Assembly: GCA_963809695.1 (NCBI GenBank) | Contig: CAWEKI010000012.1 | Span: 124,001-188,000, forward strand | Source of the DNA: JAGDMJ01 sp963809695 | Lineage (GTDB): Bacteria > Bacteroidota > Ignavibacteria > UBA10030 > UBA6906 | Direction: 5' to 3' | DNA: 64,000 bases | Shown: one piece after another, positions 39,931 to 50,032 of the stretch | Layout of the letters: each line of letters opens with the position of its first letter | How positions within the stretch are numbered: position 1 is the stretch's first letter | Notes under the pieces: model-generated | Seen by the model: only the letters and a program-made list of their open reading frames with translations | What the model was told of the DNA's origin: nothing | Databases searched by the model: none | Translations under genes and position numbers: made by a program

Positions 39931-42012
39931 TTACATCAACCCGCGCCGTTTCAACAGCGGTTCGATCGAGGGTTTCTTTCCCCTGAATTTCACATACTGC
40001 TTCATCGCTTCGTCGGTTGCCCCTTTTGCGAGGACATTCTCTTCAAACGCTTTCGCCGTTGCCCGGTCAAAGAGACCATGCTCTCTGAATGCCTCAAATG
40101 CGTCTGCGTCAAGCACCGCAGCCCAGATATAGCTGTAATATCCCGCCGAATAGCCGCTGCTCCAGATGTGCGCGAAGTATGGACTTCTGTACCGTGATAC
40201 GATTTCCGGAATGAGCCGCATCTTCTGGAAGGATTGATTTTCGAAGCTGTTCGCATCTACCGGCTCCGTCTTTGACAACGTGTGCCAATCCATGTCCAGG
40301 AGAGAGGCAGCCAGGTATTCCACCGTCATGAACCCCTGGTTGAATTTGTCGCTCCGCGTGATTTTCTCCGCGAGGGAGGCAGGAATGACCTCTCCGGTTT
40401 GGAAGTGGCGGGCATAGAGGCGGAGCACTTCCGGTTCGAACGCCCAGTTCTCCATGATCTGCGAGGGAAGCTCCACAAAGTCCACAGGCACGGAGAGAGT
40501 CCGATAGGTTTGATTCTGAAGCAGTGCATTCAATGCGTGGCCGAATTCGTGGAAGAGCGTGCGCACCTCGTCGGGGCTCAGCAGTGCAGGCGTATCGCCG
40601 GCAGGCTTTGAGAAATTTCCCACATTGGTGACGAGCGGCGTGATCATGGTCTCTCCGCGCCGCTCCTGACCTCGGAACCCGCCGCACCACGCCCCCGCCT
40701 GCTTGCCAGCCCGCGGGAAGTAGTCGGTATACAGAATACCCACGTGCGAGCCATCTTCCCGCTTCACCTCAAAGACTGTCACGTCATCGGAATACACGGA
40801 TATGTCCTTTCGCTCTACGAATTGCAGTCCGTAAAGCCGCCTGGCAACTTCAAATGCGCCTTTTCGAACGTTGTCCAGCACGAAATACGGACGGAGCTCG
40901 TTCTCGTCAAGATCATATCTGGCTTTGCGCACCTTTTCCGCATAACACCACCAGTCCCAGGGCGCGAGCGCGAATGTTCCTCCCTCACTCCTGATCATCT
41001 CCTGCATGTCATCCCGCTCTTTTCCGGCATTCTTCAACGCCGGTTCCCAGAGCTTGTAAAGGAAGTCGTATACCGCCGCCGGGGTCTTGGCCATATTCTG
41101 CTCAAGCACAAAGTCGGCGTAGGTTTTGTAACCGAGCAGATTGGCGCGCTCCACGCGCAACGCCGCGATGTGTGAAACGATCTTCTTGTTGTCGTACTCG
41201 TTGTTGTGATCACCCCGCATGACGTATGCGGTATACAGTTTTTCGCGCAGCGACCGGTTCTGTGCGTACTGGAGGAACGGGATCATGCTCGGCTTGTGGA
41301 CTGTGAAGACCCATTTTCCGTCCAGTCCGTACCTCCGTGCAGTCTCAGCTGCTCCATCCACGACTGCCGGAGGCAATCCGGCAAGATCGTCTTTCTTGTC
41401 GATCACCAGCCTGAAGGCGTTCGTTTCTTTCAGAACATTTTCTTCAAACTTGAGCGAGAGTGTGGAAAGCTCCTCATTGATCTCGCGGAAACGCTTCTTC
41501 TGGCCGGCCGAGAGGTTGGCTCCCCCGCGGACGAAGCTCTTGTACGTTTCCTCGAGCAGGCGTCCTTGCTCGTCCGAGAGCTTGAGGGAAGCGCGCTGGT
41601 CATACACGCCCTTGACACGCCGAAAGAGAGCGTCGTTGAGGATAATATCATCTCTATGCTTCGTCAACAGGGGCGTCACCTCGTTGGCGATCTGCTGGAT
41701 TTCATCGCTGGTGTTGGCCCCCTGCAGGGTGAAAAACACATTTCGAACCCGGTCCAGCAGAATACCGCTCCTGTCCAGAGCCTCGATGGTATTGTGGAAA
41801 CTCGCCTGCTCCCGGTTGGCCATGATCGCATCGACTTCCTTGGATTCCTGCAGCATTCCCTCGCTGAATGCTGGCATGAAATGCCCATTCCTGATCCGTT
41901 CAAAGGGAGGCGTATCGAACGGCGTTCCATAGTCGGTGAGAAGTGGGTTTTGTTGCGCGATGCCTGTAAGAGTATTCATGGCTATGGAAAAAAATAGAAC
42001 TGAGAGCTTCAT
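39931..42012 (-). CDS. M3 family oligopeptidase (peptidyl-dipeptidase Dcp-like), exported
   Basis: Starting at ATG 42012 gives 693 residues with a signal peptide (MKLSVLFFSIAMNTLTGIAQ); an ATG 12 codons upstream would put polar residues before it. AAAGGA precedes the chosen start. The zinc motif HEFGH appears in LFHEFGHALNALL (about residue 486), with the third ligand in the ENWAFEPEVL block. Length and the substrate-cap segments agree with Dcp/oligopeptidase A. Envelope location suggests recycling of peptides. It converges with the sulfur operon. Confidence 0.93.
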   Translation of the reverse strand: MKLSVLFFSIAMNTLTGIAQQNPLLTDYGTPFDTPPFERIRNGHFMPAFSEGMLQESKEVDAIMANREQASFHNTIEALDRSGILLDRVRNVFFTLQGANTSDEIQQIANEVTPLLTKHRDDIILNDALFRRVKGVYDQRASLKLSDEQGRLLEETYKSFVRGGANLSAGQKKRFREINEELSTLSLKFEENVLKETNAFRLVIDKKDDLAGLPPAVVDGAAETARRYGLDGKWVFTVHKPSMIPFLQYAQNRSLREKLYTAYVMRGDHNNEYDNKKIVSHIAALRVERANLLGYKTYADFVLEQNMAKTPAAVYDFLYKLWEPALKNAGKERDDMQEMIRSEGGTFALAPWDWWCYAEKVRKARYDLDENELRPYFVLDNVRKGAFEVARRLYGLQFVERKDISVYSDDVTVFEVKREDGSHVGILYTDYFPRAGKQAGAWCGGFRGQERRGETMITPLVTNVGNFSKPAGDTPALLSPDEVRTLFHEFGHALNALLQNQTYRTLSVPVDFVELPSQIMENWAFEPEVLRLYARHFQTGEVIPASLAEKITRSDKFNQGFMTVEYLAASLLDMDWHTLSKTEPVDANSFENQSFQKMRLIPEIVSRYRSPYFAHIWSSGYSAGYYSYIWAAVLDADAFEAFREHGLFDRATAKAFEENVLAKGATDEAMKQYVKFRGKKPSIEPLLKRRGLM

Positions 42013-42141
42013 GAAGGGGTGTCCTTTTTGGCTGTGTGTCGGGAACATATTCGGGAGAGCAATGTACGGAAAATCACGGAAATAGGGTATAGGGGTGAAA
42101 CGATGTGCAATAACTAAATCCCCTGCACTCTGTTCTCTTGC

Positions 42142-43953
42142 TCATTTTGTTGAAGCCTTCACAAGAAAACTCTTGAGATCGTTGTATTCGTTGAACAGCT
42201 TCTGGTTCAGCGAACAGAGCACGCCCAACTCGCCCCGGGAACGGACTCTCGATGTGTAAACCGCGAAGAGCTGCTCCATCGGCGCTCCCTCCAGGCTTTT
42301 CCGGGCGGCAAGCATTGAGCTTGCCACGTCCTTCTGATCCGGTTTGCCGGTATTACTATAGTATCGTTTTCGCAGCGTATAGGCAGGTTCGAGCTTTCTT
42401 CCAACCTCATCCAGCAGCAGCGTGAACTCAAGATCTGCTTTGAACCACTCGAGTTGCTCCCTGGACCGTTTGTCGGAAGCCCCGCGCTCCGTTTTCGTTA
42501 GCGCTTCAATCAGCCCTCGAATTTTCCGCCTGCTGACGGTGTCAAGCCTGCCCCAGTCGGGCGTATACCCGTAATATTCCGGGGAGGAAGTGCCGCTCAG
42601 CCACATCTCTTCGTCGAATCTACTGAAGAGCGCCGCCAACTCTTCTGCCTCGTGCGGGCCGCATTCCCTCGCCAGAAAATCCCGATACACATCACCAACG
42701 GATGCGCTGTCATCGGGGTCGAGAGCAAACCTGGAGAAGGCCTCGAAATTCGCCCTGGTCTCCTCTGTCCTCCAATGGATTGCCACGACGCCGTCCAGGT
42801 TCATCTTTCTCGCCAGCTTGACCTGCTCACGGATGATTTTCACCCTGGGCTGATAATGCCACAACTGGTGATCTCCTTCCAGCCAGGGGATGCTCCAGAA
42901 TCGTCTGTGAGCCGCGATCTTGGCAATGAACTCGGGCTGCGGGTACTGCCCCAGTCCCGGGTTGAGACAGCTGAACACGATGTCTGAAGGGAGCCCCTCG
43001 TCAAGCCCTTTCAGAATGGCGGGGAGCTGATTGTTTCCCCCCCAGCCGCCGATGAGAATACCTCTTCCTGGCGCTACTTTCTTGATGTGCTCGTAGGCAA
43101 GTCGTATATACTCAAGTGACCAGACTCCTATCAGTTTCTGGCTAGCGTTCGTTCCTGCGAACAACGAGGAGTATCGGTCATAGAGCGATTTGAACTGAGG
43201 GTTCTTCAGTGCCACGTCCGCATCAAATCCAAAGAAGGCATGCTCATTCAGCCATAGCCAGATCCAGTCGACGTCAGGGTAGCTCTCAACGATATTGTCA
43301 ATCGTCGCATAGAGAATCTCCACAGCCTGGTAGTGTGTGGGGTTGGGGATCATGGATCCGGTTCCTTCCCAGTACAAACCCTCTTCCCACAGAGAGAAGA
43401 ACTCCGGAGGGTGCACGCCAAACTCGAAGCCCATGGCCGTCTGCATACCTCGGGCATGAGCCAATCGCATCACATTCCTCATAAGTTCTTGCGTGCAGCC
43501 ATAATGCTCGGCTCTGTTGGTCGAAGTGACGGAGCAATCGGACCCAAAGGCAGCGCCTTTTCCTGAATAAAGCTTTGAGGTGTTGAACGCGAAGTCCTTG
43601 ATGCGCAGTGGCTCATATCCCCAGCGGGCCGTCAAAGAATTATCCAGGTACGCTTCCGGAAGGATGTTCTTGTATTCGATCTTGATCATCGGCTCCACGT
43701 AGGTCACATAGCGCTGCCCTCCACCCGTGTAGTTGTGAAAGCCGATGAAGTTGATCCGTTCGTCTTTACAGTCGTTCAGGTATTTCTCGTAGTCTTCGAT
43801 GTTCCACGCTGACGGCCCGGACAGGAAGTTGTGCCATGGAAGGACCCCTCTGATGGGGAAGGAGTGCGTTGCATGCCGGGTCTGGCCGTCAACTGTTACG
43901 GCAACGGCTGTAAAAAGCGCGAAGAGAGTGAGGAGCGAGCCGATTCGGTTCAT
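42142..43953 (-). CDS. Exported TIM-barrel glycosidase-like protein
   Basis: Starting at ATG 43953 (AGAGGAAT upstream) gives 603 residues with a signal peptide (LLTLFALFTAVAVTVDGQ). IRGVLPWHNFLSGPSAWNIE, DYEKYLNDCKDERINFIGFH and DVDWIWLWLNEHAFF look like the barrel strands of alpha-glucuronidase or hexosaminidase-type glycosidases (GH67/GH20-like), with acidic residues in the WLWLNEH strand as catalytic candidates. I cannot fix the family. It lies with no other carbohydrate gene immediately adjacent, downstream of the TPR gene and separated from it by a terminator-like hairpin. Confidence 0.6.
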   Translation of the reverse strand: MNRIGSLLTLFALFTAVAVTVDGQTRHATHSFPIRGVLPWHNFLSGPSAWNIEDYEKYLNDCKDERINFIGFHNYTGGGQRYVTYVEPMIKIEYKNILPEAYLDNSLTARWGYEPLRIKDFAFNTSKLYSGKGAAFGSDCSVTSTNRAEHYGCTQELMRNVMRLAHARGMQTAMGFEFGVHPPEFFSLWEEGLYWEGTGSMIPNPTHYQAVEILYATIDNIVESYPDVDWIWLWLNEHAFFGFDADVALKNPQFKSLYDRYSSLFAGTNASQKLIGVWSLEYIRLAYEHIKKVAPGRGILIGGWGGNNQLPAILKGLDEGLPSDIVFSCLNPGLGQYPQPEFIAKIAAHRRFWSIPWLEGDHQLWHYQPRVKIIREQVKLARKMNLDGVVAIHWRTEETRANFEAFSRFALDPDDSASVGDVYRDFLARECGPHEAEELAALFSRFDEEMWLSGTSSPEYYGYTPDWGRLDTVSRRKIRGLIEALTKTERGASDKRSREQLEWFKADLEFTLLLDEVGRKLEPAYTLRKRYYSNTGKPDQKDVASSMLAARKSLEGAPMEQLFAVYTSRVRSRGELGVLCSLNQKLFNEYNDLKSFLVKASTK

Positions 43954-44018
43954 GGTATTCCTCTGTCTGAGGGGAGCACAGGTACCAGTATACTTCAAGG
44001 AAACAAGAGATGCAAAGG

Positions 44019-44050
44019 CCCCGGCCACAGGATGAATTCCGCGGCCGGGG
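44019..44050 (-). terminator. GC-rich hairpin downstream of the TPR gene
   Basis: On the minus strand an 8-bp perfect stem (CCCCGGCC with GGCCGGGG, 16-base loop) is followed by CCTTTG, 24 bases past the TPR stop codon. The weak T run makes it a moderate candidate. Confidence 0.5.
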
Positions 44051-44073
44051 TGTCCATGGGGAAGGAATAGGGA

Positions 44074-45531
44074 TCAAATTGCCGACAGGAGCCTTTCCGC
44101 CTTCTGCCGGATGAAAGCGTAATTCAGCAAGGGGAGCCCGTTAAACCGTGCAGCTCCCGCGCAATATTTCCGGGCCTCGTCCTTCATTTCGGTCCCCTGG
44201 TATGCGAGCGCAAGCCGGTAAAGGTTGTACGGGTTCTGCTGGTTGGCCTGTCGCAATTCCCTGACTGCCTGGACGTAGTCCTGCTGCTCGATGGCGATCG
44301 ATCCAATGAGTTCATGTGCCAGCTTCATCTGGATCCTGTTATCCTTTGTCTCCGCACCGGTCTGGAATTGACCGGCTTCTTTCTTCGCTGTTGGGTAATC
44401 TTTTTTGAGCAGTGCCACCCTGGCCAGATTGTAGTGGTGGATCAGGTCAGTGTTCTCTTTCACTTCTTTCGCCAGGTCAGATTTCCCAATCAGTGCGGCG
44501 GACTTGTCAAAGGCGGCAAGCGCCGCATCAGCTCGCCCCATCTCCAGGAGGATATTGCCGATTGCCATCTGGTCGCCGGACATATTTCCCGTATCGTTGA
44601 TTTTCTCCGCGAGGACAAACTCATTGTTCATCTCCTTCAAAGCCATTTCAGGGTTGCCCTCGTCGACATATGTAATGACCGTTGCGAAGATCGCCGCACG
44701 TTTTTCTCCGTCGTTTCTCGCTGCGGAATAGGCTTTCTGCAGTTCCCTGCGCGCCCCGTCATGCTTTCCCTGGTACATGAGCGCCGCGGCGATACCGATG
44801 TATGAGTTGGTGAAATGATCGTTGATGGAAAGGGCCTTGCGGTACTGTTCAATCGATTCGTCGAATCTCCCAAGTTTCAAGAGCAGCTCCGCGTAGGAGT
44901 CGTACGGGTTGGGGTCATTCGGGATCAACTCGGTGTATTTCTTGAATGTGTCCTCGGCCTCCTTGAACCGGTCAAGAAAACGGTAGGCGTATCCGAGCTG
45001 GTTGTAGGCTGGAGCAAACGAAGGATCGATTTCTGCGGCCCGTTTCAGACAGCGGACTGCCTGCAGGTAGTCCTGCTGCGCGAAGTAGCTGGTACCGAGC
45101 AAGGTCTGGGCCCGCTCGTCCTCAGGAAACAACTCGGCCAGTTTTTGATAGGTTTCCCGCTGAGCTGCGGGGTCGGCAAGCGCGCCCTGGCGGAATCCCG
45201 TGATCCAGAGCTGTTCGCCGGCGGAGGCATTCTTCGCAAGAGCTGTGGCCTTGTCCAGATACGAAAAAAAATCTTTTGCCGTGGGCGCGGTAGTTGCCAG
45301 GTAAAGATATGCCAGGGCAAACGATGGATCGCTGTCACATGCCTTCTTGAAATGGGGAATGGCGTCCGTGAGCTGGAGGTTATCGACCAGCGTGCGGCCG
45401 GCCAGGAATTGATCCCTGGCCTCTTTGGAACTTGTGGTTACCGGTATTTCTCCTGTGCTCTCCGAGGCTCGCGACGAAGCGCTGAGCAGAAAGAGCGTGA
45501 GAAGAAGTTTAGCGGAACGTGCACGTTTCAT
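44074..45531 (-). CDS. Exported TPR-repeat protein
   Basis: A 485-residue protein with a signal peptide (LLLTLFLLSASSRA). At least ten TPR-like helices follow, for example QAVRCLKRAAEIDPSFAPAY, NQLGYAYRFLDRFKEAEDTF and YAELLLKLGRFDESIEQYRK. The repeat consensus is stronger than in the gene at 12855. Probably a periplasmic scaffold. No catalytic domain. Nothing nearby shows its partner. Confidence 0.85.
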   Translation of the reverse strand: MKRARSAKLLLTLFLLSASSRASESTGEIPVTTSSKEARDQFLAGRTLVDNLQLTDAIPHFKKACDSDPSFALAYLYLATTAPTAKDFFSYLDKATALAKNASAGEQLWITGFRQGALADPAAQRETYQKLAELFPEDERAQTLLGTSYFAQQDYLQAVRCLKRAAEIDPSFAPAYNQLGYAYRFLDRFKEAEDTFKKYTELIPNDPNPYDSYAELLLKLGRFDESIEQYRKALSINDHFTNSYIGIAAALMYQGKHDGARRELQKAYSAARNDGEKRAAIFATVITYVDEGNPEMALKEMNNEFVLAEKINDTGNMSGDQMAIGNILLEMGRADAALAAFDKSAALIGKSDLAKEVKENTDLIHHYNLARVALLKKDYPTAKKEAGQFQTGAETKDNRIQMKLAHELIGSIAIEQQDYVQAVRELRQANQQNPYNLYRLALAYQGTEMKDEARKYCAGAARFNGLPLLNYAFIRQKAERLLSAI

Positions 45532-45811
45532 GGTTCATCCTCGGTTGTGGTGGGATATCTATTAATACGAGGAAGAACGAGGATGGGAGAAGAAAATGCG
45601 ACAGGATGCACCTGCACGCGGTGCAGCTACGCTGTCTCGGGTCGAGTTACAGCGGCCGGGGCTGAAGCCGGACCGTGCACCCTGGGGTTGTTTGGCGTGG
45701 CTCCTTCGGCAATCAGCAGTCTTTCGGTTCGATCGCGGAAATTCCCGCCGGGATTTATGAAACTTCTGCCTTCCGCCAATGGTTACACGTGAGGGCTAGG
45801 AGGTCCCAATC

Positions 45812-46333
45812 ATGGCAGAAAAGCGCAAAGGTCTGGTCATTGCAGCAAGAATACTCGTCGTTTTGCTTGTGATCTTCGTGATCATCCAGTTCATTCGTCC
45901 GCCGGGGAATCACTCGATGGGGGAGAGTCCGAGCGCCATTCAGGCCCGGTATCCGGTTCCCGCGGAAGTTCATGACCTCCTGCGGCGGTCATGCTATGAC
46001 TGCCACAGCAACAACACCAACTATCCATGGTATTCCTATGTGGAGCCGGTCGGCTGGTGGCTGAACAGCCATATCAGCGAAGCGAAGAGGGATTTGAATT
46101 TTGACGAGTTCACTTCATACCCCGCCTTCAGGCAGTTCTTGAAATTTCACGCAATTCGTCAGAATATCGAGGACGGGAAGATGCCGTTGCCATCGTATAC
46201 TCTTATCCACGTAAATGCGATTCTCACGCCAGAGGAAAAGGGTCGGATTCTTCAGTGGGTCCAGGCAATGGAGGACACCATGAAGGTCCGCTACCCTGCC
46301 GACAGTCTGAAACGGCCCTTGCGAACCCGATAG
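45812..46333 (+). CDS. Membrane-anchored haem-binding domain protein
   Basis: A 173-residue protein with one N-terminal membrane helix (IAARILVVLLVIFVIIQFI) and a single CXXCH site in LLRRSCYDCHSNNTNYPWYS. YVEPVGWWLNSHISEAKRDL and the MPLPSYTLIH loop match the Haem_bd family, periplasmic mono-haem domains often found with cytochrome oxidases or peroxidases. Start follows GGAGGTCC. It has no partner gene in the window, though several other c-type cytochromes occur. Confidence 0.9.
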   Translation: MAEKRKGLVIAARILVVLLVIFVIIQFIRPPGNHSMGESPSAIQARYPVPAEVHDLLRRSCYDCHSNNTNYPWYSYVEPVGWWLNSHISEAKRDLNFDEFTSYPAFRQFLKFHAIRQNIEDGKMPLPSYTLIHVNAILTPEEKGRILQWVQAMEDTMKVRYPADSLKRPLRTR

Positions 46334-46538
46334 AACTCCCTTGGTCCCCATGTGCAGTCATGGTCGTCGCCGGTGGCGCCTTGCTTGGCTCCCCGCCATG
46401 CGGGTTTGAAGACCGATCGATCAGGGTAGCACAACGGATCCATCAATTGCATATATTGAGGATGAGAAGGCAAATGTTTAGAGACGCGGTGGCGTGTCTG
46501 AAAGGGCATGCACGCTTCGAACAAGAAGGGGTTCTGCG

Positions 46539-47510
46539 ATGCTTCATATTACGAATGGTGACAGCGCCGGGGCGACCATTAACGCCACCAAGCTCGGGGG
46601 AATCGTGTTGCCCTGGCAGGACGCCTTGCACGAAGGGCCGGTGCCGACCGGACTCTCTCTCGGGCAATTGCGGGGAATCCGGGCTGCCTTTATTGCCGAT
46701 CAAGGGTGGGGGAAGTATGAGAGAGTGCTCTCTGAACTTACCCAGCGCGATGAGGTCGTTCTCGGGGCATCCGAGCATAATGAAATCAACCTCTGGTTTG
46801 AACATGACCTCTATGATCAACTCCAGCTCATCCAGGTCCTTTCAATTCTATCCGAGGACGCCCTTCATCAATCTGCAATCGTGCAGCCGGCCCGATCCGA
46901 TTATCTCGGGCGCCTGTCAACTGATGCCTTGCGCGCGCTCTACGGGCAGCGGCAGCCTGTGACTCCTGCTCAGGCTGCGGTCGCGCGCCGGGCATGGGAG
47001 GCCTTTCGGTCTCCGGACCCTTCTGCGCTCCTCTCCTTCCTCCGTGAAGATACCGCCGCCCTCCCGTCTGTCGCGCCGGCATTGCTGCGGCATGGCCAGC
47101 AGTTTCCTTCATTGGAGAATGGGCTGAACCGGACCGAGCGGCAGATCCTGGAAGTGCTGAACAGCCGGCCACAACCGATGAAGACGATTTTTGTCGAATC
47201 GCATCAGAAGCGGGAGGAATTAGTCTTCATGGGGGACAGCGTGTTTGCGAGCTACGTCCAACGACTCGGCCGGGCGCAAGCGCCGCTTCTTATTGTTGAT
47301 GCGGGAGGTCCACCGATTGGAAACCCGCAAGAAGAATTCTGGAGAGCGAATGTCCGTATTACCAATGCCGGGCGTGCTGTGCTGAAAGGTGAGGAAGACA
47401 TGGTTCGTCTGAACGGCATCGACCGGTGGCTCGGCGGCGTGTATCTTGAAGGAAAAGAAGTGCTCTGGCGATGGGATGAGAGGTATAAGACCCTCCGGGC
47501 ACGGGGATAG
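46539..47510 (+). CDS. DUF1835 domain protein
   Basis: Starting at ATG 46539 gives 323 residues beginning MLHITNGDSAGATINATKLG, the exact start of the DUF1835 family, followed by VLPWQDALHEGPVPTGLSLG and LWFEHDLYDQLQLIQVL. A C-terminal part (NRTERQILEVL to GDSVFASYVQRL) resembles the DUF3658-type winged region often joined to it. The cellular role of the family is unknown. An earlier in-frame start at 46494 would add 15 residues that do not match the family. Confidence 0.88.
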   Translation: MLHITNGDSAGATINATKLGGIVLPWQDALHEGPVPTGLSLGQLRGIRAAFIADQGWGKYERVLSELTQRDEVVLGASEHNEINLWFEHDLYDQLQLIQVLSILSEDALHQSAIVQPARSDYLGRLSTDALRALYGQRQPVTPAQAAVARRAWEAFRSPDPSALLSFLREDTAALPSVAPALLRHGQQFPSLENGLNRTERQILEVLNSRPQPMKTIFVESHQKREELVFMGDSVFASYVQRLGRAQAPLLIVDAGGPPIGNPQEEFWRANVRITNAGRAVLKGEEDMVRLNGIDRWLGGVYLEGKEVLWRWDERYKTLRARG

Positions 47511-47518
47511 AGTCAAAG

Positions 47519-47550
47519 GCAAAACCATGGTGAAACATGGTTTTGCTTTT
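47519..47550 (+). terminator. Hairpin terminator after the DUF1835 gene
   Basis: An 11-bp perfect stem GCAAAACCATG/CATGGTTTTGC (loop GTGAAA) followed by TTTT, starting nine bases after the stop codon. A smaller similar hairpin, CAAAAC/GTTTTG plus CTTTT, lies at 17771-17790 upstream of the FecR operon. Confidence 0.75.
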
Positions 47551-47648
47551 CCCTCCGTGTTCATCTGTCTCTTGCTTCTCGTCGGGATATTTTCAACATT
47601 GCACCGGAAACTACTCCCAATCAGGCTATTCAGGTTACGGAGAAACCA

Positions 47649-48344
47649 ATGGAACGGCGGTTCGAGCATGAACTCGAGAGTCTCAAGACCTCTCTCATCA
47701 AGATGGGGAGCGTGGCCGAAGAAGCAGTCGGCTCAGCGATTCGTTCACTGCTCAATCGAGACGATGCTCTCGCGCAGAAGGTGATCGACGCGGACCAGCG
47801 TATCAATTCGCTGGAGATCGAGATTGACAATGCCATTTTGGATCTGCTGGCCCTTCAACAGCCGGTTGCCAGCGATTTGCGGTTCATCCTCGCCTCTCAA
47901 AAGATCAACAACGATCTTGAGCGGATCGGTGATCACGCCGTCAATATTGCCGAATCCGTCCTATCCCTGAAGCGATTCCCGGAAGTGCGGCCGATGCAGG
48001 AGATCCCGCGGATGGCGGAGATCACGCGGACGATGCTCAAGGAAGTTCTGGACAGTTTCATCCAGCCCGATCCCCGCACGGCGCTCGCGGTCCTTAAACG
48101 GGATGATGAGATTGATGAGTTGAACAGAGGGGTCGCCCACAACGTGATTGAGCTCGTCAGGAACGACCGGGACGCCATCGAAGGCGCCCTGGCCCTGGTA
48201 CGCGTCAGCCGGAACCTCGAGCGTGTTGCCGACCTGGCGACCAACATCGCGGAAGAGGTGCTCTTCTACACGCAGGCGCGCGTGGTGAAGCACCATGCCG
48301 AGGAACGGGGAGAACTACACCGCGAACCTCGTACGAGCGAATAG
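47649..48344 (+). CDS. phoU: PhoU phosphate-signalling protein
   Basis: A 231-residue protein made of two three-helix PhoU repeats, each with the metal-binding pattern: DNAILDLLALQQPVASDLRF and NNDLERIGDHAVNIAE in the first, DRDAIEGALALVRVSRNLER and VADLATNIAEEV in the second. PhoU represses the Pho regulon through the PstSCAB transporter and PhoR kinase. Neither pst nor phoBR genes flank it, so it is an orphan copy here; it converges with the isomerase gene. Confidence 0.95.
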   Translation: MERRFEHELESLKTSLIKMGSVAEEAVGSAIRSLLNRDDALAQKVIDADQRINSLEIEIDNAILDLLALQQPVASDLRFILASQKINNDLERIGDHAVNIAESVLSLKRFPEVRPMQEIPRMAEITRTMLKEVLDSFIQPDPRTALAVLKRDDEIDELNRGVAHNVIELVRNDRDAIEGALALVRVSRNLERVADLATNIAEEVLFYTQARVVKHHAEERGELHREPRTSE

Positions 48345-48354
48345 CCCATTCATG

Positions 48355-49788
48355 TCACGCCACCCGCACGCATTCCAGGCCGAGGATTGCAGCCAGCTTG
48401 TGCAGCTTCGACGCTATGTGTCCAACCCCGATTGCGCAGTGATGCGCCGGACCTTCCCGGCTCCAGGCTTCAATGAACTCCTTTACCGTCAGCCGAAACT
48501 TATAGCGGCTGTTCGTGTTGCCGATCTCAAGGATGGGCCCCGGCACCGATTCTCCCTCTGCCGCAAGCAGCTTAAGCTTTCCTTCATGCGTTTGCACAAC
48601 TGCCAGGAGCGTGACAGGCCCGTGCTTCACCTTCATCTCTACCGACAATCCCTTCCCCGGCTTTCCATGGTACACGCCCAGCGGTTTAAGGATCGGCTTT
48701 CCCTCGGCAATGGCAAGATGCCCCGGACCGTCATGGCCCAGGAGAACGACCTGCTCGGGAAAGTCCATCGCATAGAATTCGCTGAAGGAGCCTCCGGCGC
48801 CGAATGCGTCCATGATTTTCATGGCCATGGCGTTCTTCACTTCGCATTCTCCCGCCACCGGAACATGCCGGGCCGTGAGCAGTGAGCTTCCGGCAATCAC
48901 AGACGTGATGACATCTTCTTCCTCGCTGCCAGGACTCCCTTCGTAGTAGTATGCAAGGACGTCCAGGCGCTTCTCCTTGACGAGGCGGTCCAGAGCGCAC
49001 GCGGTGCGTGCCGCGCGGGTGATTTCGTCCGCAGGACACTCGGGTAGGACACGAAATTCGCTGATGATCTCTTCTTCTTTGCGCGTGACCTCTTCTCCGG
49101 TGACCTTCCTCCGCGCTTCCCTGAGCTGGTCTATTTCCAAATGCTCGATGGTGGTACCAAAATACGCCGAGATCTGCGTGGGATCGGAATAGACGTCGAG
49201 CATCCCATTATAGTAATGCCCGAGAATGCCTAACCGACTCGACTTCAGCACGCCGGCCACCCGAGCCGCAGAGACCCAGTCGTGAATTTCTTTCCATGCC
49301 TCCGGATCATCCAGCGTTCCGGTGATTTGGTGGAATGGGATCGCTGCCCGGTTGAACAGGCTTGCAATCTCCGGCACGGCGCAGGCCTGGCAGAACGCCA
49401 GCCACTCGCCGGTCATGACTCCCCGGTCACCGAGCGCATTGAACCATGCGTAATCAATAGCCGGCTCGGGCTGCAGGTTCAAGACTACCACCGGGACGTT
49501 TGCTCTCTGCACAACCGGCAGAACCGTTGACGAAAGGGCGTAGGTGGACACGTAGAGAAACAGCAAGCGTACGTTGCTTGAGGCAAAGCAGTCCGCCGCC
49601 GCAATCGACTTTTCAACGCTGTCCACAAGTCCCGCACTGACCACTTCTGTCCCCTCCGTCGACAATCCTGATTGGATCCGGGTCAGATATTTCTCCAGCC
49701 GCTCTCGCAGGCCAGGAAACTGAGCCCAGTAGGATTCGAGGCCGATGCCGAAGAGGCCAACGCGGTTGTGTTGATCGTGAGGATCCAT
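48355..49788 (-). CDS. L-arabinose/L-fucose isomerase family protein
   Basis: A 477-residue protein. VGLFGIGLESYWAQFPGLRE, NVRLLFLYVSTYALSSTVLP and LQPEPAIDYAWFNALGDRG form the N-terminal domains; the metal and C-terminal region includes CEVKNAMAMKIMDAFGAGGS and a glycine-rich end. The organisation is that of the short arabinose/fucose isomerase group common in Bacteroidota rather than E. coli AraA. With AraB and AraD encoded at 57-60 kb, L-arabinose to L-ribulose is the likely reaction, but another sugar cannot be excluded. Start has AAAGGAG 12 bases upstream. Divergent from the RhaT-like gene. Confidence 0.8.
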   Translation of the reverse strand: MDPHDQHNRVGLFGIGLESYWAQFPGLRERLEKYLTRIQSGLSTEGTEVVSAGLVDSVEKSIAAADCFASSNVRLLFLYVSTYALSSTVLPVVQRANVPVVVLNLQPEPAIDYAWFNALGDRGVMTGEWLAFCQACAVPEIASLFNRAAIPFHQITGTLDDPEAWKEIHDWVSAARVAGVLKSSRLGILGHYYNGMLDVYSDPTQISAYFGTTIEHLEIDQLREARRKVTGEEVTRKEEEIISEFRVLPECPADEITRAARTACALDRLVKEKRLDVLAYYYEGSPGSEEEDVITSVIAGSSLLTARHVPVAGECEVKNAMAMKIMDAFGAGGSFSEFYAMDFPEQVVLLGHDGPGHLAIAEGKPILKPLGVYHGKPGKGLSVEMKVKHGPVTLLAVVQTHEGKLKLLAAEGESVPGPILEIGNTNSRYKFRLTVKEFIEAWSREGPAHHCAIGVGHIASKLHKLAAILGLECVRVA

Positions 49789-50032
49789 AGGACTCTAGTA
49801 CTCCTTTGATGACGAAAAATAGCAATTCTGCAGTTCAAAAGCACTCCGGAGGCAAGAGGCAGGAAGAACGAGGGAGGAAGAGCAGGGAATAGGAAGTAGG
49901 AATTGGGGGTTAGTTGTTGGACGAGGATTGCCTTTCCTTGTTCCTATGCCCTGCTCTCCGGCTTCTTGCTTCTGCTGTTTACGATATGTACTTTGATGCA
50001 CATTTCCATTCTGCTTCTACTCATGGTACCCG

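Noticed and set aside
44815..45792. A 325-codon plus-strand frame over the TPR gene and its upstream region
   Set aside because: Most of it is antisense to well-formed TPR repeats; the part beyond 45532 has low-complexity composition and no motif.
49840..49975. Imperfect inverted repeat GAGCAGGGAATAGGAA / TTCCTATGCCCTGCTC between the isomerase and RhaT-like genes
   Set aside because: One mismatch and purine-rich low-complexity flanks; could be chance or a common intergenic word of this genome, so not called as an element.
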